A stretch of DNA of 64,000 nucleotides from JACCTH01 sp963761985 (GTDB lineage Bacteria > Actinomycetota > Acidimicrobiia > Spongiisociales > ZC4RG35). The stretch is from contig CAVXIT010000003.1 of NCBI GenBank assembly GCA_963761985.1, positions 248,001-312,000 on the forward strand. Reading direction: 5' to 3'. The notes under the pieces were generated by a model. The model saw only the letters and a list, made by a program, of their open reading frames with translations. It was not told the origin of the DNA and made no database searches. The translations under genes and the position numbers were made by a program. This document shows positions 18,778-26,055 of the stretch, piece after piece. The stretch's first letter is position 1. Each line of letters opens with the position of its first letter.

Positions 18778-19134
18778 ATGGGAAAGCCGTCTTATCCCCG
18801 AACCAGACGCATCAATGCCATCATCCGAGAGGTGCTCGCCGATGAGGTCGAGGCGCTGAGCGACCCCCGGCTGGGGATGGTCACGATCACCGGGGTCGAA
18901 ACCGCTCCTGACATGCGCCGGGCAACGGTCTTCGTCAGTGCGCTCGATCCCGGCCACCTCGAGGAGGCGATCAAGGGTCTGACCGCCGCGGCGCCGCGCC
19001 TGCGGGTTCTCCTCGGCAAACAGGTGCGGATCAAGTTCACCCCCCAGCTCACATTCAAGGCGGACGCAGGCGTGCTCCAGGGCGAACGCATCGAGGCGGT
19101 TCTGCGCGAACTGCCTTCCTCCGGAGAAGGATGA
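18778..19134 (+). CDS. rbfA: Ribosome-binding factor A
   Basis: 118 residues with a single KH-like fold: RTRRINAIIREVLADEVEAL, SDPRLGMVTITGVETAPD, and ATVFVSAL. RbfA matures the 5' end of 16S rRNA in the 30S subunit and aids growth in the cold. The chosen ATG follows infB by 28 bases. The ATGA at the end overlaps nrnA. Confidence 0.93.
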   Translation: MGKPSYPRTRRINAIIREVLADEVEALSDPRLGMVTITGVETAPDMRRATVFVSALDPGHLEEAIKGLTAAAPRLRVLLGKQVRIKFTPQLTFKADAGVLQGERIEAVLRELPSSGEG

Positions 19135-20096
19135 ACAATCTCACGGACCTGGCCGCGGCGGCCGAGGCGCTGCGCGCAGCCGGCACGATTGCGATGGCGT
19201 GTCATGTCAACCCTGACGGCGATGCCCTCGGCAGCATGTTGGCCGTTGCCCTCGCCGCCGCGAGCGAGGGGAAGCAGGTGCAGCCGAGCTACGGCCCTCC
19301 CTTCGAACCGGTCCGGGCCTATCGCTTTCTTCCCACAGAACTCCTGGTAGCCCCTTCCGAAGTTGAGGAGGAGCCCGAGCTAATGCTGACCTTCGATAGC
19401 GGCAACCTCGATCGCCTGGGCGACCTGGCCGCGAACGTCAAACGGGCCAAAAAGGTGATAGTCGTTGATCATCATGTCGCGGGGTCGGAGGAATTCGGTG
19501 ATCTGCACTTGATCGATCCGGCGGTCTCTTCCACTGCCGAACTGACTTTTCATTTGTTGCAAGAAACTCGATGGAATCTCGACCAAAGGATCGCCACCTG
19601 CTTGCTTACCGGATTGGTCACCGACACCGGTCGCTTCCAATACTCGAATACATCGCCCGCGACCCTTCGCGTCGCCGCGCAACTCGTTGAACTGGGGGCT
19701 CGACCCGAGGTGGTCGGCCAACATGTGTACGAGGAGGAGGCATTTGGATACCTCGGCGCGTCCGGGGCGGTAATGCAGCGTGCCGTGCTAGTCCCAGATC
19801 GCAATCTGGTCTGGTCGGTTCTCTATCAGGCCGACCTGGTGGCGAATGAACTGACTCTTGCTGAGACGGATTCGTTGATTGATCTCATCCGCCTTCCGAT
19901 CGAGGCAGGAGCCGCCCTGCTCCTCAAGGAACATTCTCCCGGACTGTTCAAAGGGAGCCTGCGGAGTCGTGGCCAGATCGACGTAGGTTCGGTTGCTGCG
20001 GCACTGGGTGGCGGTGGGCATCACAACGCAGCTGGTTTCACCTTCAACGGAACCCCGGAAGCGGCGGTTGAATCCGTTGTTGCGCTCTTGCCGTGA
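19131..20096 (+). CDS. nrnA: DHH-family bifunctional oligoribonuclease/PAP phosphatase
   Basis: 321 residues with the DHH domain (HVNPDGDALGSM, DSGNLDR, VVDHHV) and the C-terminal DHHA1 domain (GGGGHHNAAGF). NrnA degrades nano-RNAs and dephosphorylates pAp. It lies between rbfA and truB as in other actinobacteria and Firmicutes. ATGA overlap with rbfA and GTGA overlap with truB indicate translational coupling. Confidence 0.92.
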   Translation: MNNLTDLAAAAEALRAAGTIAMACHVNPDGDALGSMLAVALAAASEGKQVQPSYGPPFEPVRAYRFLPTELLVAPSEVEEEPELMLTFDSGNLDRLGDLAANVKRAKKVIVVDHHVAGSEEFGDLHLIDPAVSSTAELTFHLLQETRWNLDQRIATCLLTGLVTDTGRFQYSNTSPATLRVAAQLVELGARPEVVGQHVYEEEAFGYLGASGAVMQRAVLVPDRNLVWSVLYQADLVANELTLAETDSLIDLIRLPIEAGAALLLKEHSPGLFKGSLRSRGQIDVGSVAAALGGGGHHNAAGFTFNGTPEAAVESVVALLP

Positions 20097-20953
20097 CGGC
20101 CGGTCTCCTCGTGATCGACAAGCCCGAAGGCATCACTTCCTCGGGCGTGGTGACTGCGGTCCGGCGCGCGACCGGGATCAAGAAAGCCGGGCATGCCGGC
20201 ACGCTCGACCCGATGGCGACCGGAGTGCTAGTGGTGGCGTTGGGTCCGGCGACCAGGCTCGTCCGCTACGTCCAGGACGGTGCCAAGGAGTACGTTGCCA
20301 CCGTCCAATTCGGCGTTGCGACGGATTCGCTCGACGCTGACGGCGACGAAACCGAACGGGTCCCGATGAACTTTTCCGAATCCGGGCTGCGGCAAGCGCT
20401 AGAAGGCTTCAAAGGTCAGTCGAGTCAAATCCCCCCGATGGTTTCGGCGGTCAAGGTCGGCGGAAAGCGTCTCTACGAACTTGCCCGGGCAGGCAAAGAA
20501 GTCGCTCGCGACCCTCGCCTGATCTACGTGACCGAGCTCGAGTTGGTCGAATTCGAAGAAGAGCCCGACTTTCCGGTGGCCACGCTGCGAGTGGTCTCCT
20601 CGAAAGGAACCTATATCCGAACGCTCGCCGACGATATTGCCCGAGCACTCGGCGGCCGGGCGCATCTCAAGGGACTGAGGAGAACGAGGGTCGGTCCTTT
20701 CGATCTGGATGGTGCACTGTTGCTCGACGATCTCGAAGAGTGGACAAGCCGGCTATTCCCACCCGCTGACGCCGTCTCAGAGCTGGCTCCATGGTTTGTC
20801 ACAAGCGAAGAGGCGACTGAGATCGGCTACGGCCGCGCGCTCGCAGCCGCCGACGGGGCGGGACCGTGGGCGATGATGGACGCGGGAAACGAACTGCTGG
20901 CGGTTTACCGACGAGAGGGCGATCGGGCTGTCGCCGAAGTTGTCCTCGCATGA
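20093..20953 (+). CDS. truB: tRNA pseudouridine-55 synthase
   Basis: 286 residues from a GTG overlapping the nrnA stop. TruB converts U55 of tRNA to pseudouridine. The catalytic Asp is D39 in AGTLDPMATGVLV, and KPEGITS, KEYVATVQFG and GTYIRTLADD are present. The C-terminal part is a PUA-like domain. Its TGA starts the first of a set of 14-base repeats leading to ribF. Confidence 0.95.
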   Translation: MTAGLLVIDKPEGITSSGVVTAVRRATGIKKAGHAGTLDPMATGVLVVALGPATRLVRYVQDGAKEYVATVQFGVATDSLDADGDETERVPMNFSESGLRQALEGFKGQSSQIPPMVSAVKVGGKRLYELARAGKEVARDPRLIYVTELELVEFEEEPDFPVATLRVVSSKGTYIRTLADDIARALGGRAHLKGLRRTRVGPFDLDGALLLDDLEEWTSRLFPPADAVSELAPWFVTSEEATEIGYGRALAAADGAGPWAMMDAGNELLAVYRREGDRAVAEVVLA

Positions 20954-21005
20954 TCGTGCCCAAATGATCGTGCCCAAGTGATCGTGCCCAAATGATCGTG
21001 CTTAG
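20950..21005 (+). repeat. Four-copy 14-bp tandem repeat forming coupled micro-ORFs before ribF
   Basis: Four units of 14 bases begin at 20950, 20964, 20978 and 20992. The first three read as ATG (or GTG) ATC GTG CCC AAA/AAG TGA, that is MIVPK-stop. Because the unit is not a multiple of three, each TGA overlaps the next start as ATGA or GTGA. The first ATG overlaps the truB TGA, and the last unit is the ribF start. The unit seems to be a duplication of the ribF start region. Confidence 0.9.
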
Positions 21006-21924
21006 GGGTCACCCCTATGAATGGGAAGTGGGGGATCCGACTGCCGCGACCGTCGGGGTATTCGATGGAGTTCACCTCGGTCACCGGAAGGTGATCGGCG
21101 ATTTGGTGGCTGAGGCTGGCGACCTGGTGCCAGCGGCCATTACGTTCGATCCCCATCCTCTGTCCGTCCTATCGCCCGAGCGGGCGCCGTTGATGCTTAC
21201 CGATGTCGATCAGCGAATCGAACAATTCCGGTCGCTGGGACTCGGGATCGCAGGAGTCCTCAACTTTCCTGACATTCGCGACCTCTCCGCCAAAGAATTT
21301 TCCGAACGAGTTCTGTTTGAGGCTCTACAGGCACGACGCGTCGTAGTCGGTGCCGATTTTCGCTTCGGACGCGGGCGCGAAGGCGACTCCGATTTTCTCA
21401 CCCGCGAGGGAGAGCGCCTGGGGTTCGAAGTCGACATCGTGGACATGTTCGGAGCCATGGATGGGGTGGTGTCGTCGACTCGAATTCGTCAGGCACTGCT
21501 CGAGGGAGACGTGGAAACGGCGACCCGGATGCTTGATCGCCCCTATCAGCTAAATGGTGAAGTGGTGGAAGGAGACCGCAGGGGGCACGAGTTGGGGTTT
21601 CCCACGGCCAATTTGGCGCCCGATCCGGCCAGACTCGTCCCGGCCAACGGCGTCTACGCCGGTTGGGCGCTATTGACGGAGCAGCCCAAATCAAATCGGA
21701 ATTGGCCGGCCGTGATCAACATCGGGTTCCGTCCCACGTTTGCTGGTTCCGAACGACGGATCGAGGCACATCTGCTCGACTTTGGCGGGGATCTATACGG
21801 TCAACAACTGGCAGTCGACTTCGTAGCTCGTATCCGAGCCGAGCAAAAGTTCGACGGAATCGACGCGTTGCGTAAGCAGATAGCGAAAGACGTCCAGTCG
21901 GCGCGCAAGCACCTCCGGACCTGA
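20992..21924 (+). CDS. ribF: Bifunctional riboflavin kinase/FAD synthetase
   Basis: 310 residues starting MIVLRGHP at the fourth repeat unit. RibF phosphorylates riboflavin to FMN and adenylates it to FAD. N-terminal FAD synthetase domain: GVFDGVHLGH, FDPHPL, GADFRFGRGR. C-terminal flavokinase: ELGFPTANL, NIGFRPTF, ARIRAEQKFDG. Three in-phase-shifted micro-ORFs lie between truB and this start, so its translation may depend on reinitiation. Confidence 0.94.
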   Translation: MIVLRGHPYEWEVGDPTAATVGVFDGVHLGHRKVIGDLVAEAGDLVPAAITFDPHPLSVLSPERAPLMLTDVDQRIEQFRSLGLGIAGVLNFPDIRDLSAKEFSERVLFEALQARRVVVGADFRFGRGREGDSDFLTREGERLGFEVDIVDMFGAMDGVVSSTRIRQALLEGDVETATRMLDRPYQLNGEVVEGDRRGHELGFPTANLAPDPARLVPANGVYAGWALLTEQPKSNRNWPAVINIGFRPTFAGSERRIEAHLLDFGGDLYGQQLAVDFVARIRAEQKFDGIDALRKQIAKDVQSARKHLRT

Positions 21925-21940
21925 AAGACCACTCAGCTGC

Positions 21941-21946
21941 TACAAT
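21941..21946 (+). promoter_or_regulatory. Candidate -10 element for rpsO
   Basis: TACAAT lies 17 bases after the ribF stop and 40 bases before rpsO. No good -35 is visible at 16-18 bases upstream. A separate rpsO-pnp promoter would be usual, but the support here is weak. Confidence 0.3.
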
Positions 21947-21985
21947 TTGACCCGTTCCCCACAACTCGCAGGTATTCAGCGCGTT

Positions 21986-22243
21986 ATGAAGACCACCCAA
22001 GAGATCGTTACCGAATTCGGCCATCACGAGGGCGACACAGGGTCGCCCGAGGTGCAGGTTGCCCTGCTGACCGAGCGGATCAACCACCTCACCGAGCATC
22101 TTCGCACCCACAAAGGCGATCATCACGGCCGACGTGGTCTCTTGATGATGGTTGGACGCCGCCGGCGATTGCTCGACTATCTCAAAGATCGAGATGTCGA
22201 GCGCTATCGCAAGATCGTTGCCCAACTCGGTCTTCGCCGCTAA
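21986..22243 (+). CDS. rpsO: 30S ribosomal protein S15
   Basis: 85 residues from ATG 21986; the in-frame extension to 21947 has no family support. The S15 signature segments GDTGSPEVQVALLTERINHL and HHGRRGLLMMVGRRRRLLDYL are present. S15 binds 16S rRNA early in 30S assembly. It pairs with pnp downstream as in most bacteria. Confidence 0.96.
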   Translation: MKTTQEIVTEFGHHEGDTGSPEVQVALLTERINHLTEHLRTHKGDHHGRRGLLMMVGRRRRLLDYLKDRDVERYRKIVAQLGLRR

Positions 22244-22284
22244 CTCGACTTTTGGGGTCCACTGGCCGAGCCTGGTCGGTTGCT

Positions 22285-22324
22285 AGTTGTGAGCGTTTGC
22301 GCTCCCGTCTGAACGTTCACAACT
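22285..22324 (+). promoter_or_regulatory. rpsO-pnp intergenic hairpin, candidate RNase III site
   Basis: The arms AGTTGTGAGCGTTTG (22285-22299) and the segment from 22310 to 22324 ending TCACAACT pair over about 15 positions, with a few G-U pairs, around a ten-base loop. There is no T tract. In E. coli and Streptomyces an RNase III-cut hairpin in this position controls pnp, so the same role is inferred. Confidence 0.7.
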
Positions 22325-22363
22325 GGTAACGGGCCGGTTCCTTACAAGAAGGAGCACATCGAA

Positions 22364-24769
22364 GTGCCCGAAATAACTGTCAATGGTCTGGTCGGGGGTA
22401 AGCAACTCTCGTTCTCGACCGGCAAGCTGGCCGGACAGGCCGACGGCGCCGTCGTCGCCCGTCTCGGAGAGACCGAGATGCTCGTCACCGCCACTGCCAA
22501 CAAGACTCAGCGGGAAGGAATCGATTTCTTCCCCCTCACCGTGGACATCGAGGAGCGGATGTACGCGGTGGGACGCATCCCGGGTTCGTTCTTCCGTCGG
22601 GAAGGACGACCGACCGAGGACGCCACTCTCACCGCCCGATTGATCGACCGTCCGCTGCGACCGTCGTTTCGCGACGGCTTTCGTTGCGAGACCCACGTGG
22701 TTGCCACCACTCTTGCCGTTGACGGCGAGAACCTCTATGACATCGTCGCCCTCAACGGCGCCTCAGCGGCGCTGACGATCAGCGGCATCCCCTTCGAGGG
22801 GCCGATCGGTGGAGTCCGTCTCGGGTTGAAGAAGGGCGAATGGATCGCTTTCCCGACCTACGAGGATCTCACCGAGTCGGTCTTCGAAATGGTCGTCGCC
22901 GGCGGACGCAACTCCGAAGGCGGGGTCGACATCATCATGGTGGAAGCGAGCTCCACCCCGCACGGGCTTCGGCTCATTGCTGAGGGCGATGCGGCTTCTG
23001 ATGAGGCGACCGTGGCCAACGGGCTCGAAGTGGCGAAGGCCGCGATCGCCGAATCCGTCGAACTGCAATTGCAATTGCTCGAGCGGGTCGGCAAGAAGGA
23101 CGCCGAGTGGCCGATCTCAATCGACTACACCGCTGAGCTCCACGAGCAGGTGACCAATGCGGCTCGTCCCCGCCTGGCTGAAGTAATTCGCATCGCCGGG
23201 AAGACCGAGCGCAACCAGGCCGTCGATGAGACGGAGGCAAGTGTTCTCGCCGAACTCGGCGTCGGCGCAGAGGCGAGCGAGCAATTCAAACGAGCCTTCA
23301 AGTCGGTGCTGAAGGACATGATGCGAGCCCAGGTGGTCGACGAAGGGATTCGTCTCGATGGCCGCGGAGCTACCGACGTTCGACCGTTGTCGATTGAGGT
23401 AGGAGTCGTCGGGCGAGCCCATGGTTCGGGCTTGTTCCAGCGCGGCGAGACCCAGGTGCTCAACTTCACCACGCTGGGGATGCTGAAGATGGAGCAGATG
23501 CTCGACACCCTTTCTCCGGATGAGGGCAAGCGTTACATGCACCACTACAACATGCCGCCCTACTCGACCGGTGAAGCCGGGCCGATGCGTGGCCCCCGCC
23601 GCCGGGAAATCGGTCACGGCGCCCTCGCCGAGCGCGCTCTCCTTCCAGTCATTCCGACCGAAGAGGAGTTCCCTTACGCGTTGCGACTCGTATCTGAGGT
23701 CATCTCGTCCAACGGCTCGACGTCGATGGGATCGGTCTGTGCCTCGTCGCTTTCGCTGATGGACGCCGGTGTTCCTATCTCCGCGGCTGTCGCCGGCATC
23801 GCGATGGGGTTGATCGAACGTGATGGGAAGTACGTCACGTTGACCGACATCCTCGGCGCCGAAGACGCTTTAGGCGACATGGACTTCAAGGTGGCCGGCA
23901 CAGCGGATGTCATCACAGCTCTCCAGCTCGACACCAAGCTCCAGGGCTTGCCGTCAGAGGTCCTGATCGAAGCGCTCGATCAAGCTCGCGATGCCCGCCT
24001 CTTCATCCTCGAAGGGATGAACAAGGTCATCGCCAGCCCGCGCACCGAGCTCAATAAGTGGGCGCCGCGGATCGAGACCATCCAGATCCCCAAGGACAAG
24101 ATCGGTGAGGTCATCGGTCCCAAGGGCAAGGTCATCCGCGAGCTCGAGGAAAAGACCGGTGCCACGATCGAGATCGAGGAAGAAGGTGGATACGGCCTCG
24201 TCCGGATCGCCTCAACCGACAGCGAAGCGCTGAAAGCCGCCAAAGAACGGGTCAATGCGATTGTCTTCCCGCCGGAGCCCGAGTTGGGGAAGGTGTACGA
24301 CGGCGAGGTCGTCAACATCACCAAGTTCGGTGCCTTCGTCAACATCATGCCTGGCCGGGACGGCTTGCTCCATATCTCGAAGCTCGACGACACGAGGCGT
24401 GTCGAACGAGTCGAGGACTACCTCGAACTCGGCCAGCTGGTGCCCGTGCTGCTCGAAGACATCGATCGGCAGGGAAAGTTGGCTTTGAAGCTGGTCAACC
24501 CGCTCGAGCGCAAGGAAGGCGCCGGCTCCTCGGAGTCCAGCGATGACCGTCCCCCGCGCAACGACCGTGATCGGGGCGATCGGGGCGACCGCGGAGACAG
24601 AGGTGATCGCGGCGGCGACCGCGGCGATCGGAACCGGCCCCGCGAAAGCGGCAACCGCGACCGGGGCCCGCGCCCCGAGCGCCGTCCGGCTGAGCCCGTC
24701 CAAACCGGCGATAGCCGGCGCAAGGCGGTCTCCTTCGAGGACGTCTTCGACAACCTCCCCAAGCCCTAA
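22364..24769 (+). CDS. pnp: Polyribonucleotide nucleotidyltransferase (PNPase)
   Basis: 801 residues from a GTG with AAGGAG upstream. PNPase degrades RNA 3' to 5' with phosphate, and can act in reverse. Order: first RNase PH domain, helical linker, second RNase PH domain (SSNGSTSMGSVC, about residues 448-459), KH domain (IPKDKIGEVIGPKGKVI) and S1 domain (KVYDGEVVNITKFGAFVN). After S1 comes a disordered tail of about 75 residues rich in Asp-Arg-Gly repeats. A 14-15 bp hairpin precedes it and a palindromic repeat follows. Confidence 0.96.
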   Translation: MPEITVNGLVGGKQLSFSTGKLAGQADGAVVARLGETEMLVTATANKTQREGIDFFPLTVDIEERMYAVGRIPGSFFRREGRPTEDATLTARLIDRPLRPSFRDGFRCETHVVATTLAVDGENLYDIVALNGASAALTISGIPFEGPIGGVRLGLKKGEWIAFPTYEDLTESVFEMVVAGGRNSEGGVDIIMVEASSTPHGLRLIAEGDAASDEATVANGLEVAKAAIAESVELQLQLLERVGKKDAEWPISIDYTAELHEQVTNAARPRLAEVIRIAGKTERNQAVDETEASVLAELGVGAEASEQFKRAFKSVLKDMMRAQVVDEGIRLDGRGATDVRPLSIEVGVVGRAHGSGLFQRGETQVLNFTTLGMLKMEQMLDTLSPDEGKRYMHHYNMPPYSTGEAGPMRGPRRREIGHGALAERALLPVIPTEEEFPYALRLVSEVISSNGSTSMGSVCASSLSLMDAGVPISAAVAGIAMGLIERDGKYVTLTDILGAEDALGDMDFKVAGTADVITALQLDTKLQGLPSEVLIEALDQARDARLFILEGMNKVIASPRTELNKWAPRIETIQIPKDKIGEVIGPKGKVIRELEEKTGATIEIEEEGGYGLVRIASTDSEALKAAKERVNAIVFPPEPELGKVYDGEVVNITKFGAFVNIMPGRDGLLHISKLDDTRRVERVEDYLELGQLVPVLLEDIDRQGKLALKLVNPLERKEGAGSSESSDDRPPRNDRDRGDRGDRGDRGDRGGDRGDRNRPRESGNRDRGPRPERRPAEPVQTGDSRRKAVSFEDVFDNLPKP

Positions 24770-24778
24770 GGACCAAAC

Positions 24779-24843
24779 GAAACCTAAGGCTCTGGGCCGT
24801 GGATTTCACGGCACAAGCAGTCAATTTGGGCCCGCGGTTTAGG
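24779..24843. repeat. Palindromic repeat, copy A (pnp/DoxX convergent gap)
   Basis: It begins CGAAACCTAAGGC, has a central hairpin GCCGTG-GATTT-CACGGC (24796-24812), then TCAATTTGGGCC, and ends GGTTTAGG. Aligned with the reverse complement of copy B at 51645-51709 most positions agree. It fills the gap between two convergent genes. It could be a REP-like or MITE-like element and may terminate transcription in both directions, although no T tract follows. Confidence 0.7.
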
Positions 24844-25246
24844 AGCGGTTCGCCGAGGCAAGCCTGCCCAACGCGAGGGCGCCGAGCAGCAACCCGAAGT
24901 CGCGCAAGGCGACGTCGTAGAACCCTGGAATCAAGAGCAGGTTCACGATGATGAGGCCTAGCCAGGCGGCCACCACATAGGCGCCGATGCGCGGTCGAAC
25001 TGCCACGAGGAGAGCGGCCACCAGCTCGATGACTCCGACGACTCGCATGAGGTTCGAGGCCGAGAGTGGGCTCAACTCGATGACCGTGTCGGAGAGATAG
25101 CGCTCCCAGTCGGCCAGCCGATTGAAGAACTTGTCGATTCCCACGACCAGTGGCAGGACCACAAATCCGAAGCGAAGGATGTTGAACGCTTGGGTCACGG
25201 CAGTGTCGTCGTGGTGCGCGTGAGAGTGCACAGTATCGGTGGCCAT
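24839..25246 (-). CDS. DoxX-like four-helix membrane protein
   Basis: 135 residues with a strong AGGAGG ribosome binding site. An N-terminal His-rich stretch (HSHAHHDD) precedes about four hydrophobic segments (FVVLPLVVGIDKFF, GVIELVAALLVAV, YVVAAWLGLIIVNLLLI, FGLLLGALALGRL). The GIDKF motif and layout fit the DoxX family, whose members are small inner-membrane proteins with mostly unclear roles, some in oxidative stress. Its stop lies in palindromic repeat copy A. It stands alone on the minus strand, 59 bases after the lipoprotein gene. Confidence 0.7.
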   Translation of the reverse strand: MATDTVHSHAHHDDTAVTQAFNILRFGFVVLPLVVGIDKFFNRLADWERYLSDTVIELSPLSASNLMRVVGVIELVAALLVAVRPRIGAYVVAAWLGLIIVNLLLIPGFYDVALRDFGLLLGALALGRLASANRS

Positions 25247-25305
25247 TGAAACCTCCTGTTTGGCCCGGTTTCTATACGTTACGACTCACCAAAGCGATCT
25301 CGCTC

Positions 25306-26055
25306 TCAGGGGAGATACTGCTGGGCGACCTGGACCACGGTTCCATCGACGATCGTCAGCCAGTACGGAAGCTGCCCTTGCCCGTACCATTCGACCGAGT
25401 TTGCCCTGAGGTCGTTCCAACGCTCGAGCGAGACCGCCCGATTTGTGATGCAAGGTCCGTCTCGCAGGCACAGAATCAGGATTGGTTCGACGTCAGAAGC
25501 GAGCGGCAACGTCTCCAGGGACGGATCGAGATTTCGAATGTAGAAGTCGGTGTCGACCTCGACTCCATCCTCGGCGCCTGCGGCGATCGCTTCTTCGCCG
25601 GTGAACATCTCAGCGAAATCGACGGTGATCGTCCGAGCCTCGGCGTCAAGATCGTCCAGGTAGGCAAATTGGCGAGTTAGTCCCTGATCGAAGATCACTT
25701 CGACGACTTTCGTCGCCACGGCCCCGTTCTCAGCGATTGCCGAGATTTCTAGCGAGGTGGAGCCTTCATCGATAGGTACTTCGGCGGCAAAGGAGACGAT
25801 GTCGGGAGTTGTCGTGCCAATCAGATCGCCGTTCACCGAGATCTCGGCCGGCAGGCTGGTCGTACCTTCGAGATAGGCCGGAGAGGTTTCCGGATAGAAG
25901 ACCGCAGGAAACGAGACTTGAAGGTCGAGCGGCTGAACTGCCGAGGTGCTGGTCGTCGCCGGAGCGGCGGTCATGCTCGTGGCTGTGGTCGTCGGTTCCG
26001 TCGTTGGTGAACACGCGAGGATCAACCCGCCTAGAACGGCAAGCAAACGGCGCAT
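25306..26055 (-). CDS. Predicted lipoprotein, unknown function
   Basis: 249 residues. The start at 26055 gives a lipoprotein signal MRRLLAVLGGLILAC with lipobox LILAC at about residues 12-16, followed by a Thr/Ser/Pro-rich linker of about 30 residues. The rest appears to be two beta-rich parts: one with PAEISVNGDLIGTTTP like an Ig-type or surface-domain strand pattern, the other of unknown type. The ATG overlaps the ettA stop (ATGA), so both probably share a transcript. It likely sits on the outer face of the membrane. Function not recognised. Confidence 0.75.
   Translation of the reverse strand: MRRLLAVLGGLILACSPTTEPTTTATSMTAAPATTSTSAVQPLDLQVSFPAVFYPETSPAYLEGTTSLPAEISVNGDLIGTTTPDIVSFAAEVPIDEGSTSLEISAIAENGAVATKVVEVIFDQGLTRQFAYLDDLDAEARTITVDFAEMFTGEEAIAAGAEDGVEVDTDFYIRNLDPSLETLPLASDVEPILILCLRDGPCITNRAVSLERWNDLRANSVEWYGQGQLPYWLTIVDGTVVQVAQQYLP

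Noticed and set aside
24541..24710. RGD-type repeats as a CRISPR or DNA repeat array
   Set aside because: They are in-frame codon repeats within the PNPase tail with no spacers.
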